The position numbers and the translations under genes are program-made. Below, piece after piece: positions 1 to 12,600 of a stretch of 64,000 bases of DNA. The notes under the pieces were generated by a model, which was given only the letters and a program-made list of their open reading frames with translations, was not told where the DNA came from and searched no databases. The stretch comes from Torymus aiolomorphi (taxonomy: Eukaryota; Arthropoda; Insecta; Hymenoptera; Torymidae), in assembly GCA_036365515.1 (NCBI GenBank), contig CM070875.1:98900628-98964627 (forward strand), given 5' to 3'. Numbering within the stretch: the stretch's first letter is position 1; every line of letters begins with the position of its first letter.

Positions 1-780
1 ACTGCACTTTAATTATTATAATATTGTGCATAATTCTTTGACTGCTATTTATTGTGTCAAATAGCTTCTAAAAATTTAAATATGTATTTAAACACATATA
101 TAAAAAAAAGTGATTGATAAGTTAGTGACCTTCCTTATCTATTACCTTTCGCCCTGAATAGCCGTTAGATTCACTTATTAAATTAACATAAATCGTCGGG
201 CGTTTCCTTCAATTGATAAAATAAATAGTGTATAAATAAATAATTATTAGAAATCATTGATATTCTAGATAAATAATCTTCGTTCATATTTATTTAATTG
301 CTGTTTAATTTCGATTATTTAATTTGTTACTTAATTTTGATCATTTTGAATATAAGTAATTTATATTGAGATATTAAACAATTAAATTCGAATAACTTCT
401 TCAAAGGCAATAAAAATTTTTTAAAATTTGTATTATTATTTACAATTAAATATACATATTAATTATATTACAATTATTAACATAATCATTATTTACACTT
501 TTATATACATAACATTTTTTAAAAAGTAATTCGGTATTTTGTTTAAAAAAAAAAATTAATTTTTTACTTATCTGATTTCTACTTTACTGGCACTGCATTC
601 TTAAGTTATTCGAATTTAATGAATTAATGTTTTAATGTAAGTTACGCATTTTATTAAAATAGTGTATAAATAAATAATTTTTACAAACCATTGATATTTT
701 ACATAAATAATCAAATTGAACTAGCAATAAATATGGAGAATGCAGCTTATGTAGGTGAAAATAACCACAATCTTTCAAGC
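1..780. other. AT-rich stretch, no gene seen
   Basis: This stretch is strongly AT-rich with homopolymer runs. I see no reading frame with recognisable motifs, no clear inverted repeat and no RNA gene until the tRNA-like segment that follows. Confidence 0.5.
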
Positions 781-853
781 GAGTGATAGCGTAATGGATA
801 GCGTGCCTGCGCATGAACCCAAAGTTCGTGAGTTCGATTCTCGGTTGGATTGG
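776..853 (+). tRNA. Degenerate tRNA-like segment (tRNA-Arg-like or SINE head)
   Basis: An A-box-like stretch (TAGCGTAATGGATAGCG) is followed about 25 bases later by a B-box-like stretch (AGTTCGATTCTC). Around it the T arm pairs in four of five positions with a 7-base loop. The D-arm wording resembles eukaryotic tRNA-Arg (TAATGGATA). The acceptor ends do not pair, so it is not a working tRNA; a decayed tRNA or the head of a tRNA-derived SINE is more likely. No poly-A tail or target duplication was identified. Confidence 0.4.
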
Positions 854-960
854 AAATTTTATGTATCGTTTTTTTCTACGATAATGTATTTGCTTTCCAT
901 TTAGGAAACAAGTTTCATTAACGAGTAAGCGTTATATATTATTTTTTTATGTTTGTATTG

Positions 961-1095
961 TCACGTGATTTTTCTCGTGATTAATCACGTGAGGAATCGC
1001 GCAAAATAATCACGTAAGAAATCACGTGAGAAATCACGTGAGAAATCACGTGACAAATTAAGTGATAAATCATATGATTAATCACGTGATTTTTT
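961..1095. repeat. Array of CACGTG palindromes, 12-bp period in part
   Basis: Six exact CACGTG hexamers lie in about 130 bp (near 962, 986, 1023, 1035, 1047 and 1083), with one-base variants between them (CACGTA, CATATG). The middle copies sit exactly 12 bp apart in a TCACGTGAGAAA unit. CACGTG is the canonical E-box bound by bHLH factors; whether the array binds anything here is inference. It could equally be a simple minisatellite. Confidence 0.7.
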
Positions 1096-1384
1096 CGCCA
1101 GGGTATTTATTATAGTTTATGTAAATCTGTGGTTACAAATGTATACAGACAAAATTTATATAGCAAAAAGAACTTGAAAGCAAGTTATGATTAAATCAGG
1201 ATTGTTCATTTTGAAATTAATAGTTATCATTTAATTTTTATTGTTCCATTTGTATTTTCAAAAATTGGTTTTTCAAAAATGAACACAATAAAATAGATTG
1301 AATTCAATTTATTATAATATAAAATAAATTTATTAGAATGTGAAATATAATGTATGGTATGTTCACAACAAGTTTTTTAAATTA

Positions 1385-2230
1385 GTAAATAACTTCCATT
1401 TCAACGTGTTCTTCAGAATTAGAATATCTTTTACATTTGAGTTTTCCATTTCCAATTGGACAAATATAATGATGTTTTTGCAAGTCTTTAACTCTACTCT
1501 TATTTTTAAAACGAATATTCAGTTTTCTTATATTTTTATTGTATGCAGAGTCTGGAGAATAGGCAAAATCAACATTTTTATAATTTCCATGATTGTTTAA
1601 CCAGTAGTATAAAGCTGTTGCTGTCAGGATTTTTTCAGTAGCAGGTAGCGTAAGGCTTGCTTTAGCTACTGCTCTTTTAACTGAATCACCAACTCCATCA
1701 CATGTACCTTTGCCATGTGCAGTTGGAAAGAAATGTCAATCTGTTGGTACTCCAAAGTCAGCTTCATGATAATACAGATTCAAAATATTTTTAAAATTTT
1801 TGAATTGCTGAGGTGCTCCATCACTAAAATAATGGATGCATTTCAAGTCTTCAAAATTTTCTTTTAGATATGAGATCAATATCTGTTGATATGTAAATAC
1901 TGCTGTGGTATCATGACTTAAATCATTAGAAATAATAACAAATCCTTTACTCGCTAATGAACCCTGCTTCATGTAATAAATATATGTAACAAATACACTT
2001 GCCTAGTCATTATTCCAGTGAAATCCTGGTGGAGCGGTTTGTGCAATGAAAGCATAATTTTCAGCGTAATCTAGACATATAATACATTCATTTTCTGGAA
2101 ATTCATTTTTTAACCATCGAAAGTACTCCGATTGTTGTTTTGAGATAAAGGCATGGGGAAGTAACTGCTGAATCTTATAACAAAATGATGGGATAAAAAT
2201 GATGGGATAAAATGGTGGGTCCTGCTTCAT
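1385..2230 (-). pseudogene. Broken gene with transposase-like acidic motifs, main exon
   Basis: One minus-strand reading frame runs through this interval with two in-frame stops. One is a TAG near 2003, just after a motif ending FHWNND. The other is a TGA near 1738, where a Trp codon would fit before HFFPTAHGKG. Readable motifs in order are CLDYAENY, HYFSDGAPQQFKN and HGKGTCDGVGDSVKR. Each carries an invariant-looking Asp, so a DDE/DDD nuclease fold is possible (inference). I recall similar wording in uncharacterised insect and cnidarian proteins but cannot name the superfamily. Near 2195-2220 there is a small local duplication. A possible N-terminal exon lies upstream at 2,517-2,852. Confidence 0.65.
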
Positions 2231-2516
2231 TTCGCAATTTTTTTGACAGTCGGATCATATAGTCTGATGTATCAAAATGTCTTTTTATTTCAATGTAAGA
2301 CCAAGTTAGTGGAATTAAAATTAATATTTGTAGTTTCTCTATTTTTGTTGTTTCTTCCTCCTCATATTTTTTTTTTTAATTTTCCATTAAATCTAAGAAA
2401 AGCTTTAAATTACCTAACGGTACCCTACTTCGCTCTGCTGGTCTTCTAAAAGTTCTTCTACTAAAGTCTGTATATCTAATGGACATTCCGATGACTGTAC
2501 TAAAGCCCGACCTAGA

Positions 2517-2852
2517 TTAAAAAAATTTTATGAAATTATAAATGTTTAACAAATTAAAAAAATATGTTAAGTGTATAGAATTACTTTCAGATGATTCATC
2601 AGATGGAACACAAACTATATACATTTTTCTTCGACAGGCAATACAAACTTTGTCCTGGGTTGTCAATTTAGGTTCAAAATTATATCTGAGATTGAATTTG
2701 TTCACAACTTCTTGAGATATATTGCGTAGTGACTTTGTTGAGTTGTCTTTGGAGTCAAATGGCTTTCTGCATCTATTATAACTGACTGTACGCCTTTTCT
2801 TTGCAACCTGTTCTACTTCGTCCATATTACTTGACATTCCTTCACTTAACAT
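2517..2852 (-). pseudogene. Probable N-terminal exon of the gene at 1,385-2,230
   Basis: The open frame starts MLSEGMSSNMDEVEQ and contains KSLRNISQEVVNKFNLRYNF followed by a Cys pair (KVCIACRRK), suggesting a small zinc-binding or DNA-binding N-terminal region. After a Ser/Glu-rich end (SDESSES) the sequence CTGAAAGTAATT would serve as a splice donor; the residues after it in the open frame look like intron. Same strand and order as the downstream pseudogene, so I treat it as its first exon. The host gene is broken, so no product is expected. The link between the two parts is inference. Confidence 0.5.
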
Positions 2853-2859
2853 TATAAAA

Positions 2860-5000
2860 ACTTTAAATTATAAATTTTAAAATAACAGAAACATAATAGA
2901 TACACTGCATCTGTAAAAATGATTTTCCATTTATATAATTAAAAATAATAGTTGAAAAATTGGTAATCTCTTACTATTCCTAATTTTCAATAATTTAAAA
3001 AAAAGAAATATTTAACTAATTGTAAGTTCTGCAACGAAACCTGAAAACAATTCAACTAATTATATATGTCAGCAATTATCGGTTATAATTTTTGAGTTTG
3101 TTTTGAGACCACAAATCTTCAAGTATAATGAACATTAGACTATACAATCGATCAACGATTTAATGGCCAAGATTATCGATTAATCGATTCATCAATCAGG
3201 TACAGTATGCAATGTCAACGTAAGACACTATCCACATAATGTTCCGTACTCTGGATCCCATGCTGTGCTGTGCTTTACTGTTCCGTCCGTAAATGGAGCT
3301 ATTAAGACCACGACGTGAGAAAAGGAGCAAAGAGGTGTAACGACACAGATACACGAATAACATGGGTTAGTATATCTATATATATAGGGGGACAGTGAGG
3401 AACGAAGTCATTTGTACAGTTATATTTACGCAAGAGCAGAATGCATTGTATTGTGACCTTACATGTCCCAAAAATTAATTACTTTCAAGTTTCAACAGTT
3501 TCAAGTTCAGTTTTCATCAGTCACAGATCAAAGAGGGAACCAAGAGTGATTGTTGCGATCGCACTACGAAGCTGACCATAGACTATGGAACGGAACCAAG
3601 ATAAGCTTTTCCGATCAGATCAAGGGAACAGATCATATTGCTCCCCGAATGTATAGTCGTCACTTTGCACTCAACATTTGAAAATTCAATATGGCAACTA
3701 CGTTAATTGTATATCCGTATATATTGAATTTCCAAGTGCCAAGTGACGATTATAAATTCGAGCCTGCATGTCAGCTGTTACATGTCAACAGATAACCATA
3801 ATAGGCAAGTTCACTGTACTCTACTACTGCAATTCTCAGATAAGTTTCTTTTATCATATATATTTAAATAATTTTTAATTTGCAAATAATGTGGTACTTT
3901 ATGAAATATCTTTTTTATTTATTCTACGTTACAAAAAGCTGAAGGTTTTCATGGCATGAGAGCTTAGGAGCTTATTACAAATTTACAAGTTAGAAAGAAC
4001 TTTAACGGTACTCGCAGGTAAATAACAATTCTGATTTTCTACTAACTAGAGGAGTTTACATCAGATCAGGTGTGCGATTTTTTATCTGAAAAAACACATT
4101 TAATGGCTGCACCTTGCTTTTTGCCTGTAAGTGAATGTTTAGTAATACTTCTTAAATTATGATATTGACTAATAAAAGCTGTATTGACATCTAACAAAAA
4201 TATTGTCATTTATGTTATATTCTGTTCTGTACCAATAATCATGGTGCAATTTTAGTAAAACCAATTGTTGTCTTGGGAGCAAGATTTATTGTTTTACTTG
4301 GCTTTGTTTGCAGTCCTATTTGGAGAATATTCAATAAATACCTTTATTTATCGGCCCTTATAATAATAAGGCTTGCTTCCAAGACTATAATAGACGGTTA
4401 GGATTGTAATTAAACCAAGATCATTAGCAAGAGCTACAATTTACGTGTCCAATTGGGGCAATATAACATAACTGAGAATATTTTATTAGAAATTTTAATA
4501 AAAATATTACTTATGTCGGCTGCAATTTACTATCAGCTGATAAGAATTTTTCCATCGGTCATACAGTCTTACAAATTAAATTAAAATAATTAATATTTAT
4601 GGCAGTCAGATTGCCCTTGTTTACAATCACCCCCGCAGAATCTGAAATAAAAACTTAATTAAAACCTGCAAAAAACTTTGTTAGCAAAGGAAGATCTGAC
4701 TGCCCCTCACAACGAAATTACCCAACGTTTTAATGATGTTTACTACATTATATATAAAAGTATGATTCGAGATGAAAAATTATTGGTTTTTTATAAAGTC
4801 ATCTTTTTTTAACTTGCAATACTCGGCGCCTTAGTTTATGGAAGAAGCTATTATATAAATTATATTAGCAATAAATTATTATATTTGAATGTTGGCGTTG
4901 CAGTGACTAAAACAAAAAACTGAGTGTATTTAACAAGTCTTACACCTCTACATTTCTACACTTAAATTTGTACTTGTAGAGAATACGAATATTTGCTTAT
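2860..5000. other. No gene recognised; one short hairpin
   Basis: I see no supported coding sequence. A short inverted repeat at about 3,656-3,752 (TCGTCACTTTGCACT at the left, AAGTGCCAAGTGACGA at the right) has the look of a roughly 100-bp MITE. The rest is AT-rich unique-looking sequence. Confidence 0.4.
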
Positions 5001-5010
5001 GATTGTATAA

Positions 5011-5445
5011 ACTTACCCTCTGAGCTGGCGCTCGGTTGGTAAGGTAGAGCGCTACATTGCCGGTGGTTGGTAATTGCAGGGAGGACAATAACCCAACTCG
5101 GTCGGTAATGTAGAGCGCTACCTTGCCGGCGGATGGTAATTGCAGGGATGCCAATAACCCAACTCGGTCGGTAAAGTAGAGCGCTACATTGCCGGTTGAT
5201 GGTAATTGCAGGGAGGCCAATAACCCACCTCGGTCGGTAATGTAAAGCGCTACCTTGCCGGCGGATGGTAATTGCAGGATGCCAATAACATAACTCGGTC
5301 GGTAAGGTAGAGCGCTACCTTGCCGGTGAGTGGTAATTGCAGGGAGGCCAACAACCCAACTCTATCTAGCTCGGTCGGTAAGGTAGAGCGCCACCTTGCC
5401 GGTCGGTGGTAATTGCAGGAAGGCCAATAACCCAACTCTACCTTA
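5011..5445. repeat. 66-bp tandem array, left terminus of the 9-kb element
   Basis: Six to seven copies of a 66-bp unit (CTCGGTCGGTAAGGTAGAGC ... GGTAATTGCAGGGAGGCCAAT) run head to tail. The unit contains the near-palindromic GTAGAGCGCTAC. Translation across it gives repetitive peptides (ASLQLPSTGNVALY) that are an artefact of the unit length being divisible by three. The inverted partner lies at 13,540-13,985. Confidence 0.9.
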
Positions 5446-5711
5446 CCAACATAGCAGAATACTATATAGGCTGTTTTTGCCACATCATGTGAGGGCAGAT
5501 GGTATTTTGGTAAATAATTAATTGATTAATTATTATTAATTATTAATAATTATTATTTTTTTATTTTTTCCCTTTTTTTCATTTTTTTCATTTTTTTAAT
5601 TCTTTTTCATTTTTTTCATTTTTTTCTAATAAAGTCATACCATAACTCATAAAATTTTGTCCGTTCCGCCGTTCGATTTTTCCCTTTACAATAGCATGAC
5701 TTCTGAAAATT

Positions 5712-6235
5712 GGTGTACGTTTGAGGTTATGTTGTCATTTTGGGGTTATCTTTCCTTGATACCCCACTCTTTCGTAGCGTCATTTGTAGGTGGATCACGC
5801 ATCTCTTCCTTTCCGACAGAGCAGTATGCAATACCCAACTCTGCTTTGTAAACGTTTTGAGGTTATGTTTGAGGTTATGTTGTCATTTTTAGGTTATGTT
5901 TCCATTGATAGCCACTCTTTCGTAGCGCCATCTGTAGATGGATCACGCATCTCCACCTTTCCGACAGAGTAGTATGCAATACTCAACTCTGCCTTGTAAA
6001 CATTTTAAGATTATGTTTCCATCGATACTCTTCGTAGCGCCATCTGTAGATAGATCACGCATCTCTACCTTTCCGACAGAGCAGTATGCAATACCCAACT
6101 CTACGTTGTAAACATTTTGAGGTTATGTTTCCATTGATACCCACACTTTCGTAGCACCACCTGCAGAGGAATCAGCCATCTCTACCTTATAGACAGAGCA
6201 GTATGCAACATCAGATGGGCTATCCAACTCTACAA
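5712..6235. repeat. Four imperfect copies of a 110-140 bp tandem unit
   Basis: The recurring words are GAGGTTATGTT, CACTCTTTCGTAGCGCCAT, GTAGATGGATCACGCATCTC, TTTCCGACAGAGCAGTATG and CAACTCTGCCTTGTAAAC. The last copy is the most divergent. Short open frames here reflect the repeat only. From about 6,240 to 6,700 I see no gene, apart from short inverted sequence around CACACATCGTGTGAGG. Confidence 0.75.
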
Positions 6236-6729
6236 ACAGCCGAATAAGATAGCTCCAAACTCATCAATAATTCTGATACCTGTTAGATGACATACATGAT
6301 ATGCACTATATATACTACGTGCTCCACTAGGCGGCGAGCCGGAGTCGTCGCGCTGTCCACTGCTGAGTAGGCGCACTGCCGGCTATAAGTCAAGTTGTGC
6401 AAACCACTACCTACACTCACACATCGTGTGAGGGTGGGTGGTGGTTTGTTAAATAATTGATTAATTTATTTAATTTTTTATTTTTTCTCCTCTTTTTTCT
6501 CCTGTTCAACAAGAGGAGCATAAGCGGTCCAGTTTTGATTCACATGATGTTAGGGACACAAGCATATACTCCCAATCCATATATAGATAACACACGAAGC
6601 ATGCATACTATATCCCACCATCGCTCAATGGGGTTCGCATCTTCAAACCATCACAGAATTCTTGGAAAAACGGTTTCAACATGTTGAGACCTGCACGGAG
6701 CTCTCTCATTTACTGACGTAATTTCAAAC

Positions 6730-6805
6730 ATCCAATAGAATTCTTGGAAAAATAGCATGGAGCTCTCTGATTGGTCGAGCACCACGATCCGAAATATAAA
6801 AGGGG
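6730..6805 (+). promoter_or_regulatory. Candidate TATA promoter with CCAAT boxes
   Basis: TATAAAAGG lies at about 6,795-6,803. CCAAT on the plus strand sits near 6,732 and ATTGG (CCAAT on the minus strand) near 6,770. The surrounding words (GAGCTCTCTGATTGG, TGACGTAATTTCAAACATC) recur at the centre of the palindrome at 11,931-12,235, so this looks like an element-borne control region. What it would drive is unclear because recognisable genes are on the other strand. Confidence 0.4.
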
Positions 6806-6959
6806 AGGTACGAAATTCTTGGAAATTTAGACAAGTTTCTTCACGTCTGAGCTCACTATATTACATATGAACCCTACGGTATTTCTAACTTACTGACAGA
6901 GCTGATTACCTCCATCGGTAGTTGTAAGAATCGTAATACATTAACTTTTATGTACAACT

Positions 6960-7140
6960 AATGCATTATATACTATGTAAACTACATATACTATGTATGC
7001 TGTATATAATATGTATACTACATATTATGTATAATGCATATACTATGTGAACTACATATATTATGTATGCTATATATGCTATGTATACTACATATACTAT
7101 GTATATTGCATATGCTATATGTACTACGTATACTATACAT
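6960..7140. repeat. Degenerate TATGTATACTACATA repeat
   Basis: About 180 bp of imperfect, partly self-complementary repeats of ACTACATATACTATGTAT. Open frames on both strands translate to repetitive Ile/Tyr/Val/His peptides and are not credible genes. Confidence 0.75.
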
Positions 7141-7422
7141 ACTAGCACTCTACACCGCAACCCTCCACCACCGCGCGCGAGCGCTCTCCACCATGCTATC
7201 ATTACCAACAATTGATAAGGTAGAAATCTACTTTAGCGACAGAGTGGGAAATACAAAATGGCGGGTAATTTGAAAGAGCGGGAAATTTAAGAAGCTGGAC
7301 AAAATTTTCACCATTCCGGCGGGAATTCGTGGAGCATCGAACAGTAAATTTTTTTTTTTATGATAAGAGCCCCAACCATCACCTGTAAGGCACATTACTT
7401 CTCCATCATTTATTAATAGAGT

Positions 7423-7925
7423 TTATTCATAATCCATATGTATGTATTCGAAGTAAAAATTTTTCATCAGCTTGACGTTGTGAAGTGCACACGCAGCTTT
7501 GTATGCTCCATTGTGATTGGTGCAAACAGTCACCGCCTTGTTAGGCTCGTCAAGGCCTGGATAACCGTACTCGATGACGTGGATAGCGTGGACTTTGAAG
7601 CGTCTTAACCACTCTCTCCTGACTTCACCGTGGACAAATACCTTCGTTGCATCATACTGACTATCTCGAATGATTTTCTCCACGTCAGTGTAGAGAATGT
7701 CTCCTGATTTCCAGGCAAGACAGTGATAGCAATGCTCCAACCATGTATTCTCGCGGCGGTACTTGTCCGTGAGTCAACGCCACGGATACGGCTCCCGAAA
7801 CATGAGCACCAGAGGTTCTGATTTGTCGTCTAGAGGAAGTATGGCGAGTTCCTTGAGTATGAAATCGTTCACTGATTACTTGAAGCCTTGCATGTCTACG
7901 ACGTACTCGATTCTGAATGATAGCG
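7423..7925 (-). pseudogene. Broken element-encoded protein gene (CALHNV family)
   Basis: One minus-strand frame is readable across the interval with two in-frame stops: TAA near 7,884 after DMQGFK, and TGA near 7,774 before LTDKYRREN. Distinct motifs in order are DMQGFK, FILKELAIL, REPYPWR, WLEHCYHCLAWKSGDI, VFVHGEVRREWL, YGYPGLDE, VCTNHN and CALHNVKLMKNFY. The Cys/His pattern at the end (C..H then C..H) suggests a metal site. I recall the same word order in uncharacterised proteins from large insect and cnidarian DNA elements but cannot name a reaction. An exonuclease-like fold is only a thought, since no DxE motif is visible. Confidence 0.6.
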
Positions 7926-8407
7926 CTGTATGCTACTTCAACCAATCGGAAGGATTTCCGCAGGTTGTGATCTGATGATTGATTATTGGAAAGTTTAATC
8001 CATTATTATGTGATGAAAACCTCAGCAGGCTGATATAACCGAAGCTTCGCCTAAGCGCTTGCGAGAGTACTTTCATATTAAAGCAACCTAGCGGTCAGCT
8101 GAGCAACTACTACGCTGGCTTTCCCAGACATACATGTATGCTAACCTAAACAAAATTTGTATTTTTTAAATGGTGAGAGCCCCAACAATCGCTCCGACCT
8201 GCGAGGTACAACCACATACAATTACTTCCCAATCAATCAACATTCCTTTACATTTAATATATGAGCCTTGCCTCGCGAAGTTCATTAATAATAAAATAGA
8301 TTTCTGCAGAGTTATCTACCATATTTTGCTCAACAATGATTACTCGAAGGCGGTCAACTAATTTATTAGGGTCATCCCAGAAATTTATTTCATAGGCAGT
8401 TGCAATA

Positions 8408-9381
8408 TTGTCTCTCAATGATGAAACAACTTCTTCCTCCTCCTCCTCATTATCGCTAGACCACAGTCTTTTTTTTCATTTACATCTCCAATTAATCAAG
8501 TCCTTATTTTTTATTTTACATTTGTCATATTGTTCTTTCCAAAGTTTTCTCGATAAATTTTTATTGTTTGAGAAATCAGATGCATCTTTATTAGAATGAC
8601 AAGCTTTGTAATAATCATCCACGTTATTAGCAGTTTCCACTAGAGAATGAGAGTCAATTTTGAGAATTTTCTTCATTGACAGTTGTGAGATTTAGAGGAT
8701 TGACCTTCAATTTGGCTGCCACTGCATATTCTTTTCGAACGGCAGTCTTATATTTCTCTCCCATTACATTACTAGCATTTTTAACTTCAGAAAGGGCATC
8801 TTTCAATCCTGGAAATACTCTTGACGATTGTTTGAACATTGGTAAAATAAAATTATAAAATTTGTTACTTTTTGTTTCCGAATCGACTCATTTGCGCAAT
8901 GCAGCTTTTTATGAGCACATGACTTTACTATGATCATTCTATAATTTTCCAAATCAGCTGAATTGATGCGATTTCCATCAGGATTTCTAAACAGCAACTG
9001 TAATAAACCCTCAGTCAGTTGGAAAGTTGCACCGCATACCTTCACGATGTTGCCTTCAAACTCTATTGGCGAATTACCAATCATAAGAATATTTGCTTTT
9101 TTATAAAAATCGTATACATTATCAAGATACCTCTTTGAATTACGTTTGAGCTTGGATAAATATTTCTTGACAAGTGAAATCATTTTCATATCAGCGTCAA
9201 CAGCACTGGTATACGGAACACTATCAATACTATCTAAATCCGCAGTCATCTTTAAATAAGAGACATCATTTCTCACATTATCGAGAGAATTGTCGATGCT
9301 GTTCTTCAAAGACATAGATTTTTGCTTGATAGCATCTTTGAATATACGAAGACTATCCGCTTCTCGCTGAGGATATGCCAT
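8408..9381 (-). pseudogene. Decayed Polinton-like element protein, three frames
   Basis: Three overlapping minus-strand segments (9,381 to 8,803, 8,839 to 8,654 and 8,676 to 8,476) follow one another in different frames, as expected for a frameshifted gene. The first, 192 residues from a plausible Met at 9,381, has a Lys/Ser-rich helical N-terminus and then MIGNSPIEFEG, TEGLLQLLFRNPDG and SADLENYRMIIVKSCAHKK. That order of an xGxPI strand, a GLxxLLFxxP turn and a DLxxYxxI helix is one I associate with recurrent uncharacterised proteins of arthropod Polinton-like elements. The function is unknown. The later segments are Lys/Asn-rich and may be the C-terminal tail. Confidence 0.55.
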
Positions 9382-9607
9382 GTTTATGCTTTCAGAATTC
9401 AGCTCGAACTAAACATATATTAAAGCTGCAGCTGTTATTTATAGTCAAATCCATTCGCGGCACACATAACACAAAATCTGAGGTGTTTATGTATCAACAC
9501 TTCAGCTGAACTCTGACTAATGATACTTTCATTTGTTTTAAATTATATATATTGCTATTGGTTTGAAATGGATTTGATAGTCTATTTGAATCAACAGGTA
9601 ACCAGCA

Positions 9608-12600
9608 CCTTTTAACATACTCGCTTTCGGAATCAATACTTATGATAATGCAAAACTTTAGTGCCAAACCTTTCACATTTGGAGAAAAAGTGTCACTCCT
9701 ATGACACATTCTATGAAAAAGTGTTACTCCTCCTATGAAAAGGTGTCACTCCTATGATAAAGCTTCCCTCCTATGACACATTTTGCGAAAAGCGTTACTC
9801 CTTCTATGAAAAAGATGTTACTCCTATGATGCGTTCTAAGAAACAGTGTTACTCCTATGACACATTCTACGAAAAGGTCTTAACTCCTACAATGAAAAAG
9901 CGTAACACCTCATATAAAAAGGTGTCACTCCTATGACACTTTCTATGAAAAAGTGTCACTCCTCATATGGAAAAGTGTCACTCCTATGACACGTTTTAGG
10001 AAAAAGTGTTATTCCTCCTATGAATAGGTGTCACTCCTCCTACAAAAAAGTCTCACTCCCATGACACATATTAGGAAAAAGTGTTACTCCTCCTATGAAA
10101 AAGTGTTATTCCTCCTTTGAAAAAGTGTTACACCTCCTATGAAAACGTACTTCCCTCTCTATGAAAAGATGTCACTCCTATGACACATTCTATGGAAAAG
10201 CGCTACTCCTATGAAAAAGTGTCACTCCTATGACGTATTCTACGAAAAAGTGTCACTCCTATGACACATTCTATGAAAAAGTGTCACTCCTATGAAAACG
10301 TGTTACACCTCCTATGAAAACACACTACTACCCCTATGAAAAGATGACACTCCTATGACACATTCTATGAAAACGTGTACTCCTTCTATGAAAAAGTGTC
10401 ACTCCTCCGACACATTCTACGAAAAAGTGTCACTCCTATGATACATTTTAGGAAAAAGTGTTACTCCTCCTATGAAAAGGTGTCGCTCATCCTATGAAAA
10501 AGTACCGCTCCTGTGACACATTTTGCGAAAAGCGCTACTCCTCCTATGAAAAAGGGTCACTCCTATGACGCATTCTACGAAAAAGCGTCACCCCTATGAA
10601 AAAGTGTTGCACGTCCTATGAAAACGCACTACTTCCCCTATGAAAAGATGTCACTCCTATGACACATTATATGAAAACGTGTTACTCCTTCTATGAATAA
10701 GTGTCGCTCCTTCTATGGAAAAGTGACTCCTATGACACATTCTACGAAAAAATGTCACTCTTATGACACATTTTAGGAAAAAGTGTTACTCCTCCTATGA
10801 AAAGGCGTCGCTCATCCTATGATAAAGTGTCACAGCTCCTAAGGAAAAGTGTCACTCCTATGACACATTCTACGAAAAATTATCATCTAATGATACATTT
10901 TAGGAAAAAGTGTTACTCCTCCTATGAAAATCTGTCGCTCATCCTATGATAAAGTGTCACTCCTATGGAAAAGTGTCACTCCTATGACACATTCTACGAA
11001 AAAGTGTCACTCCTATGACACATTTTGCGAAAAGCGCTACTCCTTCTATGAAAAAGTGTCACTCCTATGACACATTCTACGAAAAAGTGTCACTCCTATG
11101 ACACATTCTATGAAAAAGTGTCACCCCTATGACACATTCTATGAAAAAGTGTTGCTCCTCCTACGAAAGTGTTGCACCTCCTATGAAAACGCACTACTCC
11201 CCCTATGATAAGATGTCACTCCTATGACACATTCTATGGAAACGTGTAACTCCTTCTATGAAAAAGTGTCACTCCTATGACACATTTTTGGAAAAACTGT
11301 TACTCCTATGATGCATTCTACGAAAAAGTGCCACTCCTCCTATGAAAAAGTGTTACTCCTATGACATATTTTAGGAAAAAGTTTTACTCCTCCTTTGAAA
11401 AGGTGTCACTCCTCCTATGAAAAAGTATCACTCCTATGACACATTTTACGAAAAGCGCTACTCCTATGAAAAAGTGTCACTCCTATGACACATTCTATGA
11501 AAAAGTGTTACATCTCCTATGAAAACGCGCTACTCTCCCTATGAAAAGGTGTCACTCCTATGACACATTCTATGGAAACGTGTAACTCCTTCTATGAAAA
11601 AGTGTCACTCCTATGACACATTTTTGGAAAAACTGTTACTCCTATGATGCATTCTACGAAAAAGTGCCACTCCTCCTATGAAAAAGTGTTACTCCTATGA
11701 CATATTTTAGGGAAAAGTTTTACTCCTCCTTTGAAAAGGTGTCACTCCTCCTATGAAAAAGTATCACTCCTATGACACATTTTACGAAAAGCGCTACTCC
11801 TATGAAAAAGTGTCACTCCTATGACACATTCTACGAAAAAGTGTCACTCCTATGACACATTCTACGAAAAAGTGTCACTCCTATGACACATTCTATGAAA
11901 AATTGTTACTCCTATGATGCCTTCGCTCCCCCCACCACCGCGCGCGAGTGCTTTGCCTCCACCTCCGCGCTCCCTACCGAGCCCCGCCCCCATGGAGCTC
12001 GCTGATTGGCTGACGCAATTTCAAACATCTACTTGAATTCTATGCAGGTTTGAACTTGTATCAGCCAATCAGAGAGCTCCGTGCAGGTCTCAACCGGTTG
12101 AAACCGTTTTTCCATGAATCCTATGCAGGCCTGAACTTACGCCAGCCAATCAGCGAGCTCCATGGGGGCGGACCTTGGTAGGGAGCGCGGTGGTGGGGGC
12201 AGAGCACTCGCGCGCGATGGTGGGGGTAGAGCGAAGGCATCATAGGAGTGACACTTTTTACTAGAATGTTTCATAGGAGTGACACTTTTCCATAGGAGGA
12301 GTGAAATTTTTTCATAGAAGGAGAAACACTTTTTCCTAAAATTTGTCATAAAAGTGACACTTTTTCGTAGAATGCATCATAGGAGTAACACTTTTTTCCT
12401 AAAATGTGTCGTAGGAGTGACACTTTTTCATAAAATGTGTCATAGGAGTGACCCTTTTTCGTGGAATGCGTCATAGGAGTGACACTTTTTCATAGGAGTA
12501 GCGCTTTTCGTAAAATGTGTCATAGGAGTGACACTTTTTCATACGATTAGCCACACATTTTCATAGGAGGAGTAACACTTTTTCCTAAAATGTATCATAA

